In this document: piece after piece, positions 55,085 through 64,000 of the stretch
How positions within the stretch are numbered: position 1 is the stretch's first letter
Layout of the letters: each line of letters starts with the position of its first letter
Source of the DNA: Spongilla lacustris
Taxonomy: Eukaryota > Porifera > Demospongiae > Spongillida > Spongillidae
DNA length: 64,000 bases
Assembly (NCBI GenBank): GCA_949361645.1
Contig: OX442420.1
Coordinates: 9,626,735 to 9,690,734, forward strand
Reading direction: 5' to 3'
Made by a program: the position numbers and the translations under genes
The notes under the pieces: model-generated
Seen by the model: only the letters and a program-made list of their open reading frames with translations
What the model was told of the DNA's origin: nothing
Databases searched by the model: none

Positions 55085-55310
55085 ATTTGTCGACCCCCTC
55101 TTATGCAGACATCATTGCACCTCTCTTATCAGACATTGGACCCCCTCGTATGCAGACATCATTAGACCCCCCCCCCCCCACCCCCTCTTATGCAGACATG
55201 ATGCAGACATCAGTAGACCCCCCACCCTTCTTATGCAGATATCGTTTCTCTTATGCATACAGCATAGGACCCCCTCTTATGCAGACATTATTGAGACCCT
55301 CTCTTATGCA
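55085..55310 (+). repeat. CCCCCTCTTATGCAGACAT repeats
   Basis: Seven or so imperfect copies of a unit ending CTTATGCAGACATCATT, with a C-rich tract at 55169-55178. A single copy lies at 30830 beside the duplicated exon. Confidence 0.7.
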
Positions 55311-55740
55311 CAATGAGACATCATTTGCCTATAATAACAATCTGAAATGTGTACCAAGTCTGAAGTAATTGGCCTGGCTAGTGTATAGGCATCCACTTTT
55401 AAATAATAAAGTTGCTGAACGATGTGCGTATAAATTTGATTCGCCAGATCAGATCAGACTAAGACTTACTATGCTACACTTTTAATACTTAATTAATGGA
55501 CTAATCATGATAAAAAGTTAATTAAATAAGTAGTGCCTGCATGGTAGTTGTTAATGTAAAGCAAGTGGTTACTAAATTTCAATCCCACTGAAGACTAAGT
55601 AATAGTGTTGAGTTCTTTCATACAGGTAAATGTACCACTTGGCAATAGGCAATAAAATGTGTATTATGCCACCTTGGATTAACCACAAGAGGGTCTTGGC
55701 TGTAAAGACAGCTTTGGGACTATTGCTGTTTGTTTGTCAT
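55311..55740. other. No recognisable gene
   Basis: AT-rich sequence between the membrane-protein gene and a TRIM fragment. Confidence 0.5.
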
Positions 55741-55744
55741 GCAT

Positions 55745-56100
55745 GGATCTTCTCAAATGATTCCCTGATGGTTGTGGAAACAGTCTCTTCACAGACCTCC
55801 ACCCGTTCCAATGCTCTGTTGTTGTCAGCAATAGCACCTGTCAGATTTTCCATAACCCCTTGGACAATTTACTGATATCATCTCTATGAGAACTAGCAAT
55901 ATTTGGAAGTCTAGCATTATGTGTGTGATCCCTGTGGTCACTGGTGATGCAATCCTGGCATATCAGACAGCTGCATGTCCTACTAGTACATTGTACTGGC
56001 TTAACAGCTGAAACATGAACAGCTATCTGTTCCACACTTCAGTTACTGAAACAAATGACAGCCAATCTATTCACAGTAACTATACTGATTGGATTGGTGG
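55745..56100 (-). pseudogene. TRIM B-box/coiled-coil fragment
   Basis: The minus strand contains the second B-box end (CSCLICQDCITSDHRDHTHN), then NARLPNIASSHRDDISKL and coiled-coil start codons, interrupted by deletions. It is followed, like the fragment at 30880-31160, by GCCAATCTATTCACAGTA. It lies just downstream of the TRIM 3' fragment at 56340-56870, repeating the order seen at 30.9-31.3 kb. Confidence 0.75.
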
Positions 56101-56339
56101 TATATGTGCTAAGAAATTTTTGTTCAACTGATTTTATCCTCAGAAAAATATTCTTTTAGTGGTTAATCAGCAATTACAAATATTATACCTATGAAATTAT
56201 TTTGTAATTAGATATTTTCGTCTTGAATCATTTGATTTAAATTAAACCCTTATCAGCAATTCCAAGTTTGTATCAGTAATCAACAAATATATAACCAAAC
56301 TCTAACATACATTTCCCCCCAGACATTATTACAGGACGA

Positions 56340-56870
56340 AATCAACTGTTACAGATTGGGGGCTATCCTTGACATGTTGACCATTTATTGTGATGCTGAG
56401 GTCACAACAGCCAGCAGTACACAAGGTGGATGTGATGGTGTAGGTTCCATCACTGTTTCTAGATACCTGCCCAATTTGAGTAGTACTCTAATGAGCCGTA
56501 GCTGCCTGGAACCCTGACAAACATGGGCCCATATTTTGAAAAGTTGCTAGTGACTGGAGCGAGTGGAGCCCTAACCCACTTGAGGCAGCAATTGGAGAAG
56601 GAAAAGTTGGCTGGAGCCCTAACCCACTTCGGGTAGCAGTCTGAGAAGGAACAGCAGCCTGGAGCCTTAACCCATTCTGGGCAGCAACTTCAGCCTGCAG
56701 AGGTGTCATCTGGAGCTCTAACCCACTCTGGGCAGCAATCTTAGAAGGAAAAGCTGGCTGAAGCCCTAACCCACTTTGGGCAGAAGGAAAAGCTGCCTGG
56801 AGCCCTAACCCACTTTGGGCAGCAATCTGAGAAGGAAAAGCAGCCTGGGGCCTTAGCATTTAGCATGTAC
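56340..56870 (-). pseudogene. TRIM-like fragment T4: filamin-repeat end with repeated linker
   Basis: The minus strand ends with the filamin-type segment (SDGTYTITSTLC, HVKDSPQSVTV), partly out of frame. Before it is a run of about 20-residue repeats, GLGLQAAFPSQIAAQSG and variants (56540-56850), six or more copies, not seen in the intact gene. RING, B-boxes and coiled coil are absent upstream, where the GTPase gene now lies. Confidence 0.75.
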
Positions 56871-57137
56871 AAAGGTCATCCATGACTTGTTACATATGCT
56901 CCTTCTGAGAAATTCATCTCGAATTACTCACAATTGACCAGGTTTTCTTATCCTGTCTGGATACCATTGAGTGTCTGACATTGTGACTGGGGCAGCCACA
57001 GGTTCAGGACCTGGTATTGTCTTAGACTCTTGGGGTTAAAATTTGTTTGTACCCGGCACCCACTATTAAACTCTCCTTATACAGGCCTAGGCACGACGGA
57101 CATTATATTGCTGAACTATTATTATAATACACATGCA

Positions 57138-58257
57138 ATGGAGGACAAAAGTCACAAGATGAACCCAGAAAAAGAGAGCATTGGAACGTTTAGCAAGCCG
57201 ACGGATGCTACGAACCCCGAGAGAGACACTACGAGTTTTTCAAGCAAATACGGTAAAGATCAGCATGATAAAGCGGGTACTAGGCCTAGGAGTCCTGATC
57301 CTGCAAGCAAACAGAGACACGAGAGCGAATTGATGCAACAAAGTGATGAAGTAAGCCCCAAAGGTAAGAGAGAACGTGATCATGGATGTGGACTAAGCAT
57401 CCTTGTGTGCGGAAAGACGGGAATAGGAAAGTCGACCTTGATAAATGAAATTTTTGGTGCAGACATATGCGCTGTAGGGGGACCTGATTCTTGTACTGGG
57501 TTTGATCATCAGTGTTACACAGGAAGTAAAGCTTGAGTGCAAGATAATCAATGGTGTGCCACTAATGATATACGATTCTCCAGGACTGCAAGACGGGACT
57601 GGTAATGACGACAAATACATTGAGGACATGAGCCAATACTACGATTCTGTTGATTTGGTGTTCTATTGTATAGATTTCACCATTGATAGGTGGGTGGCTC
57701 AGGATAACAAAGCTGTCGAAATGCTAAGCAAGAAATTTGGAAACGGGTTCTGGGAGAAAACAATAGTAGTTTTGACGAAGGCAAATGCTGTGCAAGTATT
57801 GATGGTAAGTGAGCCGGGATATGAGACTAGAATTGAAAAAAGGTTCACTACCTTTGTACAGAAAACACGTCAATGCTTGAATTGTTATAATATTGCACCC
57901 AAAACAATTCAAGCAATACCGTTTGTTGCAGCTGGGTATAAATATATGCGAATGCTGGTTTATGTATCAGAACGCCTAAAGATACAACCCAATGGTGCAG
58001 ACTATCTGGCAGAACTTTGGACAACATGTTTGACCCGTCTTCAAAAAAGCAAGTCCTATTTACCATTTGTGACAGCAACCTTTACTAGCGGACGTTATGT
58101 ACTGGATCCAACTGAAGCTGCAAACTTTGACAATTTAATAAAGATGATTCAGAGTCAAATTGATGAAGAGGAACTAAGACAAATGGAAGCTAAAGAAGAG
58201 CACAAGAGAAAAATGATAGAAGAAAAAAAATGCAAGGCTGTTAAAAGAAGAAGCTGA
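57138..58257 (+). CDS. AIG1/GIMAP-like GTPase domain (broken frame)
   Basis: ATG 57138 opens MEDKSHKMNPEKESIG, a polar leader with no obvious domain. SILVCGKTGIGKSTLINEIF follows, a P-loop (G1). The frame then ends at 57536, while the overlapping frame continues with KLECKIINGVPLMIYDSPGL (G3, DSPG), VFYCIDFTIDRW and TIVVLTKAN (G4) to 58257. These features and their order match AIG1/GIMAP-type GTPases and related invertebrate P-loop proteins, which act at membranes and often in immunity. One indel in 57500-57540 separates the halves. A run of eight A near 58215 breaks the join to the coiled coil, where one A fewer would restore it. Either the gene is dead or the assembly has indel errors. It stands opposite in strand to the surrounding TRIM genes. 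Confidence 0.75.
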
Positions 58258-59745
58258 AGTAGCTGAAAGGCTAAAAGAAGCAATTGAGAAAGCGAAAGCT
58301 GAAGAAGATAAAGGCTAAAAGAAGCAATTGAGAAAGCGAAAGATGAAGAAGATAAAAGGCTAAAAGAAGCAATTGAGAAAGCGAAAGATGAAGCAGATGA
58401 AAGGCTAAAAGAAGCAATTGAGAAAGCGAAAGCTGAAGAAGATAAAGGCTAAAAGAAGCAATTGAGAAAGCGAAAGATGAAGAAGATAAAAGGCTAAAAG
58501 AAGCAATTGAGAAAGCGAAAGATGAAGCAGATGAAAGGCTAAAAGAAGCAATTGAGAAAGCGAAAGCTGAAGAAGATAAAGGCTAAAAGAAGCAATTGAG
58601 AAAGCGAAAGATGAAGAAGATAAAAGGCTAAAAGAAGCAATTGAGAAAGCGAAAGATGAAGAAGATAAAAGGCTAAAAGAAGCAATTGAGAAAGCGAAAG
58701 ATGAAGCAGATGAAAGGCTAAAAGAAGCAATTGAGAAAGCGAAAGCTGAAGAAGATAAAGGCTAAAAGAAGCAATTGAGAAAGCGAAAGATGAAGAAGAT
58801 AAAAGGCTAAAAGAAGCAATTGAGAAAGCGAAAGATGAAGCAGATGAAAGGCTAAAAGAAGCAATTGAGAAAGCGAAAGCTGAAGAAGATAAAGGCTAAA
58901 AGAAGCAATTGAGAAAGCGAAAGATGAAGAAGATAAAAGGCTAAAAGAAGCAATTGAGAAAGCGAAAGATGAAGAAGATAAAAGGCTAAAAGAAGCAATT
59001 GAGAAAGCAAAAGCTGAAGAAGATAAAAGGCTAAAAGAAGCTAATGAGAAAGCGAAAGCTGAAGCAGATAAAAGGCTAAGAGAAGCAAAAGCTGAAGCAG
59101 ATGAAAGGCTAAGAGAAGCAAATGAGAAAGTGAAAGCTGAAGCAGATAAAAGGCTAAGAGAAGCAAATGATGAAGCAGATAAAAGGCTAAGAGAAGCAAA
59201 AGCTGAAGCAAATGAAAGGCTAAGAGAAGTAAACGAGAAAGTGAAAGCTGAAGCAGATAAAAGGCTAAAAGAAGCTAACGAGAAAGCGAAAGCTGAAGCA
59301 GATAAAAGGTTAAGAGAAGCAAATGATGAAGCAGATAAAAGGCTAAGAGAAGCAAACGAGAAAGCGAAAGCTGAAGAAGATAAAAGGATAAAAGAAGCTA
59401 ATGAGCAAGCGAAAGCTGAAGCAGATAAAAGGCTAAGAGAAGCAAACGAGAAAGCGAAAGCTGAAGCAGATGAAAGGCTAAGAGAAGCAAACGAGAAAGC
59501 GAAAGCTGAAGCAGATGAAAGGCTAAAAGAAGGAATTGAGAAAGTGAAAGCTGAAGAAGATAAAAGGATAAAAGAAGCTAATGAGCAAGCGAAAGCTGAA
59601 GCAGATAAAAGGTTAAGAGAAGCAAATGAGAAAGCGAAAGCTGAAGCAGATGAAAGGCTAAAAGAAGCAATTGAGAAAGTGAAAGCTGAAGAAGATAAAA
59701 GGCTAAAAGAAGCAAATGAGAAAGCGAAAGCTGAAACTCAAGTGC
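58258..59745 (+). repeat. 45-bp coding tandem repeat (15-residue coiled-coil unit)
   Basis: About 33 copies of a unit encoding EAIEKAKDEEDKRLK or variants (EANEKAKAEADKRLR). A one-base-shorter variant (GATAAAGG for GATAAAAGG) recurs at 58301, 58435, 58569, 58748 and 58882. The steps are 134, 134, 179 and 134 bases, so it travels in a higher-order unit. Downstream of 58893 all units stay in frame. Confidence 0.92.
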
Positions 59746-60161
59746 AAGCTGAATCAAATAAAAGGTTATACGGTACAAGTATATATGTATATGGTGGTGG
59801 TGGTAGTGATGGTGGTTGTAGTACAAGTACAAGTGTACATGTATATGGTGGTGTTAGTGGTGGTGTTAGTGCTGGTGGTGGTGTTAGTGCTGGTGGTGTT
59901 AGTGCTGGTGGTGGTGTTAGTGCTGGTGGTGGTGTTAGTGCTGGTGGTGTTAGTGCTGGTGGTGGTGTTAGTGCTGGTGGTGTTAGTGCTGGTGGTGGTG
60001 TTAGTGGTAGTGGTACTGGTAGTACAGTTGGTAGTAGTGTTGGTGGCTTCAAGAATGCAACAGTAACAGATAATTCTAAAATCATATTAGATAAAGCTTT
60101 AACAGATAATGTAGTGGCATCAACAAAGTCTTGGTGGCAGTTGTTTCAGGATGGGTTTTAA
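58893..60161 (+). CDS. Coiled-coil and Gly/Ser-rich C-terminal part of the GTPase gene
   Basis: The frame is open from 58893 (after a stop created by the short-unit variant) to a stop at 60161. It encodes about 19 coiled-coil repeats of charged 15-residue units, then a Gly/Ser/Val-rich block of GGVSAGG repeats (59790-60040), then KIILDKALTDNVVASTKSWW and QLFQDGF. The final segment is not repetitive and may be a functional anchor. The long alpha-helical rod after a GTPase suggests self-assembly, as for GIMAP- or dynamin-like proteins; inference only. Continuity with the GTPase needs the upstream indels resolved. Confidence 0.7.
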   Translation, partial: RLKEAIEKAKDEEDKRLKEAIEKAKDEEDKRLKEAIEKAKAEEDKRLKEANEKAKAEADKRLREAKAEADERLREANEKVKAEADKRLREANDEADKRLREAKAEANERLREVNEKVKAEADKRLKEANEKAKAEADKRLREANDEADKRLREANEKAKAEEDKRIKEANEQAKAEADKRLREANEKAKAEADERLREANEKAKAEADERLKEGIEKVKAEEDKRIKEANEQAKAEADKRLREANEKAKAEADERLKEAIEKVKAEEDKRLKEANEKAKAETQVQAESNKRLYGTSIYVYGGGGSDGGCSTSTSVHVYGGVSGGVSAGGGVSAGGVSAGGGVSAGGGVSAGGVSAGGGVSAGGVSAGGGVSGSGTGSTVGSSVGGFKNATVTDNSKIILDKALTDNVVASTKSWWQLFQDGF

Positions 60162-60585
60162 AAAGTTTTTCAAGTTTTGGTTGACAGAATGATTAAGCTT
60201 TTTTAAAGAAATGTTTTGAGGTATAGAACTGGTATGGTGTGCATTGGAACTTTTCACACTACCATGGTATGTAGGGTGTGGAGAATTCTATGTGTAATAA
60301 TATGTATTATGTTACTATTCCTGCCTTTGTAATGCACATTTGCTCACATACTTGGAATTGTTGAATTCAAACCTAGATTTACTCATGATCAATCAAAGGC
60401 CAGGGACAAGGTTGCTGAAAGTCAGGCCGGGGTTCGGCCTGTGACTGGCTGACCTGACAGCCCCGGCCTGTCAGGTTGGAAAGTAAGTATTATTGGCAAG
60501 ACCTAGAAACAACTTCAGGAGTCTTGACAATATCTGACCAAAACAGGATAAGACTAGGCAAGGTGGTGCAGGATTTATTTCTAGG
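60162..60585. other. 3' flank of the GTPase gene; GC hairpin
   Basis: 60423-60475 holds a hairpin with CAGGCCGGGG facing CCCCGGCCTG. Nothing coding. Confidence 0.45.
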
Positions 60586-60790
60586 GATAGCACCTTGATT
60601 GGTGGGCATTTATCAGGAGCATAGCACCGTGATAGGTGGGCATTTGTCAGGAGCATAACACCATGATAGGTGGGTATTTGTCAGGAGCATAGCACTGTGA
60701 TAGGTGGGCATTTGTTAGGTAGGTGACATTTGTTAGGAGCATATCACCGCGATAGGTGCATGGACATTTGTCAGGTAGGAGTTTGTCATA
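60586..60790 (+). repeat. GATAGGTGGGCATTTGTCAGGAGCATAGCACC minisatellite
   Basis: Five or more imperfect units with a period of about 34-40 bases. Confidence 0.8.
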
Positions 60791-60839
60791 CACCCAGCTG
60801 CAGCCCTCCACTTGTCCGTCCGCCAACCTAAGCTGATAA

Positions 60840-61217
60840 GGACTTGCTTGCCTAGCAACCTGTTATATGTAGACCTGATCCGCTGCCGTGCGTGCCACGT
60901 AGCGCCCGCCCCCAGCTACGCCCCGCCGTCCTGCAAAGTCGGTCGCTGTTAACCCGGTCTAAATGTACGTTTAACAGCTTACCTGGACTTACCCTGAATT
61001 CCTTACGTCCTGTCTTCTCTGGGATCACAATATACCCCTGAGGGTTGGCGAAAGTGCCAGGTCCCCTGCCCTTCCCCCCTCGGGGAGGGGGTTGGTGCCA
61101 GTTCCGGCCCAAAAGGAGAGGTCCCTCTCCTAGCCCAAGCACAACCCGCAGCCCCACTCCACCCCCGCCCACGACTCTCCCTCGCAAGAATAAACATGAC
61201 TGATGGTACATGTGATC
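60840..61217 (-). other. GC-rich stretch downstream of recombinase remnant
   Basis: Open frames exist on the minus strand (for example GYIVIPEKTGRKEFRV) but they overlap in two frames and match no family I recognise. It may belong to the same mobile element as the recombinase remnant. Confidence 0.3.
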
Positions 61218-61289
61218 CTAGCGGTGTGCTAAACAAATAGCTAGATATTTTAAAAGCAGAATACTGACGTCATGTAGGCCTACGTCACC

Positions 61290-61690
61290 AGGTGGTAATG
61301 GCGACAATCTACTTGAATATCTATGGCTAAACCTAGAAACTAACAGTGTGAAGTATCCTGCCAACTGCTCGGACGGGATCCGAACATACTTCAGTTCTGG
61401 TACGCCACACTCTCCCATCTACCCAATGTCTTGATGACTGCGTCGCCCAGGCCCTTCTTGGCCGCCGTTGTTGCCGCTCCTATCCTTAAGCTGTGGCTGC
61501 AGTACTTACTCTGATCAATACCCGCCCTCGACAGGCCCTCCCTCGGTGACTCGACAAGGCGCTGCCTCGTCAAATACCACCCGCCCTGGTAGCGAAAGTA
61601 CGGACCCTCGCTGACCCCCCTTAGTCGAAGGTAGTCGATCGTATATCTACAGTTCCTATGACATTGAATACTGTTGAAAAGAATGCTCAA
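61290..61690 (-). pseudogene. Tyrosine-recombinase C-terminal fragment
   Basis: The minus strand reads YTIDYLRLRG, then CSHSLRIGAATTAAKKGLGD and VIKTLGRWESVAYQN before a stop. In another frame KYVRIPSEQLAGYF follows. The H-x2-R block (HSLR), GRWES and a Tyr shortly after correspond to box II of tyrosine recombinases, of the kind carried by DIRS-like or Crypton elements. The frame breaks right at the catalytic Tyr region and the N-terminal core is absent. Likely a fossil mobile element; which type cannot be decided. Confidence 0.75.
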
Positions 61691-61699
61691 ACAGTTCGG

Positions 61700-62930
61700 T
61701 ACTTTTTTTCACACACGTACACATCGCGGTAACTAAACAGCACACGAAGAATCCTTAGGCTTCAATATTAGTAGGTGCTATAGGCAGTATACACGCGGCT
61801 TCTCTAGTGTTACGGGCATATACCAGTTAGAGCTAGCTGAAAGGATGTATAGTTTGCTTGATGCATGGACTGCACCAATGCCCGTAGGCCGTGCGTACAT
61901 TGTATGCCAATAGGCACCCAGTCGTTCGTGCCTTTAACTCACCAACCATTTGCATCGAAGACATTCTCCAGTGTGGTTCTGTACTACCCCGGTACGTAAG
62001 GCGAATGAAAATGAATCGTGATCTCGTCCACAACACGTAGCAAGAACGCTAATTGGTGCGCACCGCCCGTATGAATGACCTACGGCGGGTGTATGTTTTC
62101 TTTTACGAAGAGATAGTAATACGGCAGCCCGCAGGTACGGTAGTATCTATGATTTCACAAGGATAGCTTAGATCTTTATACGACTAAATTAAAAAAAACA
62201 ATTAAGCAATTCGAGGGGGTGGGGCTCAGTGGCACGTGATAATGTGCAAGTTGAAGGGGGTGGAGCTAATATGGCCGTTAATGGTTGCGTCACTAGTCTC
62301 GGAACGGGTCCTGCGTATGTAATGAAGTGTAACAAGTGCGCATGCGTAACCGTGGTGAAATAGTTGTTGCCTCTTGCTTTCAGTTTAAAAGGTGATAAAA
62401 ATATGATCATTTTGCTTTTGGCTTTGAAACGTGTGTCTGAACATGGTTTCACTTTTAAAGTTGTTAATTTGTTGTGTTTATTAAAGTTAATTAAGCATCG
62501 TTAATAAAATGATGTAAACACATTTGCCTAACCTCAAGTTGTTAGTTTCTAAATATTAGATTTTTTTCATACTCCTATCAAAAGTTATTCCCGTTCAAAA
62601 GCATTGCGTTCTTTCATGGACACCTGGTATAATACTTCCATTTTTATGAATAATAGGGCATGTAATAGAATGGCCCCGCCCCCACCAGGAAGGTAAAGTA
62701 GGGATCCATTACATGGATGATACCACCCCCTCCCCTGCCCTCTTCCATCCCCCAAATTATCTCCCTCCTCCCCTCTCTCCCCCACCAGTACTAACAAGCG
62801 ATTGAACTGTGCCTTAGTCTTTGTCCTACAGATTTTGAACATACCGTTATTGATATGTGATCGCATAACCTCTATATTGCATGTGATCGCATAGCAAATT
62901 AAAGAATGCACTGGGAAGCATTTATCTCAT
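61700..62930. other. No recognisable gene
   Basis: Contains GGGGGTGGAGCT-type repeats at 62205-62265 and a C-rich tract at 62680-62790. Frames here resemble no known protein. Confidence 0.45.
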
Positions 62931-62934
62931 TGTC

Positions 62935-63219
62935 AATGTCAAGATCAGTAGAGGCCCCACTATGATGCTTCCCCTCCACCATCTTCTTGCTGGAGGTATT
63001 ATCTGACATCTCACTGTGGCATAATATTTTACCCTCAGAAATATTTCATGGTTTTAAATAAGCTATCATTAGTTGCAAAATTTAATACCTATGATTCTAA
63101 ATCATTTTGATGGCATCTTGAATCATTTTGATTTAAATTAAACCCTTTATCAGCAATTCCAAGTTTTTATACATAACAGTACTCTAAAAATAAAGAGTAT
63201 ATAGTAACTTCCACATTTT
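62935..63219 (-). other. 3' flank/UTR of TRIM gene T5
   Basis: Carries the conserved TRIM downstream block (GAGGCCCCACTATGATGCTT, ACCCTCAGAAATATTTCATG). This uninterrupted version shows what lies at the insertion point of large transposon copy 1. Confidence 0.6.
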
Positions 63220-63999
63220 TTAACAGTCAACTGTGACACATTTGGGGCTATCCTTGATATGTTGACCATTTATTGTGATGCTGAGGTTATAACAGCCAGC
63301 AGTAGATGGGGTGAACGTGATGGTGTAGGTTCCATTACTGTTACTAGATACCTGCCCAATTTGAGAGGTACTGTGATGAACCGGAGCTGTCTGGGACCCA
63401 AAAAAAACTGAGCTCATATTGAGACTTTGCCCACTTGAGGAAGCAATTCGAGGTGGAGGTACTGCGGAACTGAATACAACTGGGACAGCAATCTGTGAAG
63501 ATAAAGGTGACTGTGGTAAACTGAACATAAATTGGGCAGATACAAAAGTCAGTTCTGCCTTTATTTGTAAGTCGTTGCCTTGATACAAACGTTCCTTGGA
63601 ATCTTTGGCTTCAACCCCTACACTAAAGCTTGTATTTCTGATTGGATGTGAGGTGGACAACTTCCAGTTACATTTTTCAGGACAAACTGAATCAAACAGA
63701 GAGAAAACTCCAAATACATTTTTGTGATACAAATCTAATTGCAAGAATGTTTTCATATCACTGTTTACACATGGAATCAAGGAGATCTTTTTTACCCTAT
63801 CAGTAGTAGCTCGGAGTTCTGTAGATGGAAGCTGTTTCAATGCAATAATTTCACAGCCAGTATAAGTCAGAACACTGGAGGCGATTTTTATGCAGTGGCT
63901 TAAATTTTGCTTCAATGCCTCAAAATTTTCTTTCTGCAATCCAAGAGCAGTTTTCTTGGATAATGAATCTTCATGCAGTTCCCTCAACAGCTCATTCAT
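63220..63999 (-). CDS. TRIM-type protein T5, coiled coil and filamin repeat (partial)
   Basis: Open minus-strand frame to a stop at 63220, entering from beyond the window. It encodes the coiled-coil end (MNELLRELHEDSLSKKTALG), the conserved linker LDSVCP-type block (LFDSVCPEKCNWKLSTSHPI), then a filamin-like repeat (SSNSNGTYTITFTPSTAGCY, GQHIKDSPKCVTV). It is longer than the intact T3 in the Pro/Ser-rich part before the repeat. No disruption in the visible 259 codons, so it may be functional. RING and B-boxes should lie just right of the window. Confidence 0.88.
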   Translation of the reverse strand: MNELLRELHEDSLSKKTALGLQKENFEALKQNLSHCIKIASSVLTYTGCEIIALKQLPSTELRATTDRVKKISLIPCVNSDMKTFLQLDLYHKNVFGVFSLFDSVCPEKCNWKLSTSHPIRNTSFSVGVEAKDSKERLYQGNDLQIKAELTFVSAQFMFSLPQSPLSSQIAVPVVFSSAVPPPRIASSSGQSLNMSSVFFGSQTAPVHHSTSQIGQVSSNSNGTYTITFTPSTAGCYNLSITINGQHIKDSPKCVTVDC

Positions 64000-64000
64000 C

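Noticed and set aside
57508..57520. A 13-base intron (GT..AG) that would repair the GTPase frame
   Set aside because: Far below any plausible animal intron size; a simple indel is more likely.

Overview
The window is from an animal nuclear genome. It has spliced genes with GT..AG introns, a tandem cluster of RING/B-box/filamin (TRIM-type) genes, a MACPF-domain gene, an AIG1-like GTPase gene, a complete Ty3-type LTR retrotransposon, an R2-like LINE, many small DNA transposons, (GT)n arrays and long homopolymer C/G tracts. The mix suggests a marine invertebrate, and a sponge or cnidarian is my best guess; that is inference, since no species marker is visible. A run of 200 N (18810-19009) marks a scaffold gap in a draft assembly.

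Layout. 1-8.8 kb: repeats and non-autonomous transposons around a 5'-truncated, frameshifted copy of the end of the MACPF gene. 8.8-18.2 kb: the MACPF gene itself, two recognisable exons split by a 7.4-kb intron holding at least four transposons; the same intron is 453 bp in the truncated paralogue. 18.5-25.8 kb: repeats, the gap, two decayed Ty3 fragments and two minisatellite families. 25.9-30.3 kb: an intact Ty3 element on the minus strand with identical 137-bp LTRs and a 5-bp target duplication. 30.6-44.3 kb: a TRIM-like pseudogene (minus strand) split by two copies of one large non-autonomous transposon. The first copy contains a complete R2-like retrotransposon, the second a foldback element, and each copy preserves the other's empty site. 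44.5-46.9 kb: a Tc1/mariner-like element with very long inverted repeats. 48.4-51.1 kb: a TRIM fragment and one intact TRIM gene. 52.6-54.8 kb: a four-exon gene for a single-pass membrane protein. 55.7-56.9 kb: more TRIM fragments. 57.1-60.2 kb: an AIG1-like GTPase with a huge tandem-repeat coiled coil. 61.2-61.7 kb: a tyrosine-recombinase remnant. 63.2-64.0 kb: the 3' half of another TRIM gene running off the window.

Reading together. Several host families here (TRIM, MACPF, AIG1/GIMAP-like GTPase) are ones used in innate immunity in animals. The cluster shows rapid birth and death: tandem copies, truncated copies, repeat expansion inside coding sequence and transposon disruption. No shared operon-like logic is implied; co-operation between these genes is not shown by the sequence. 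The most informative signals are the nested, datable transposon insertions with filled and empty sites in the same window.
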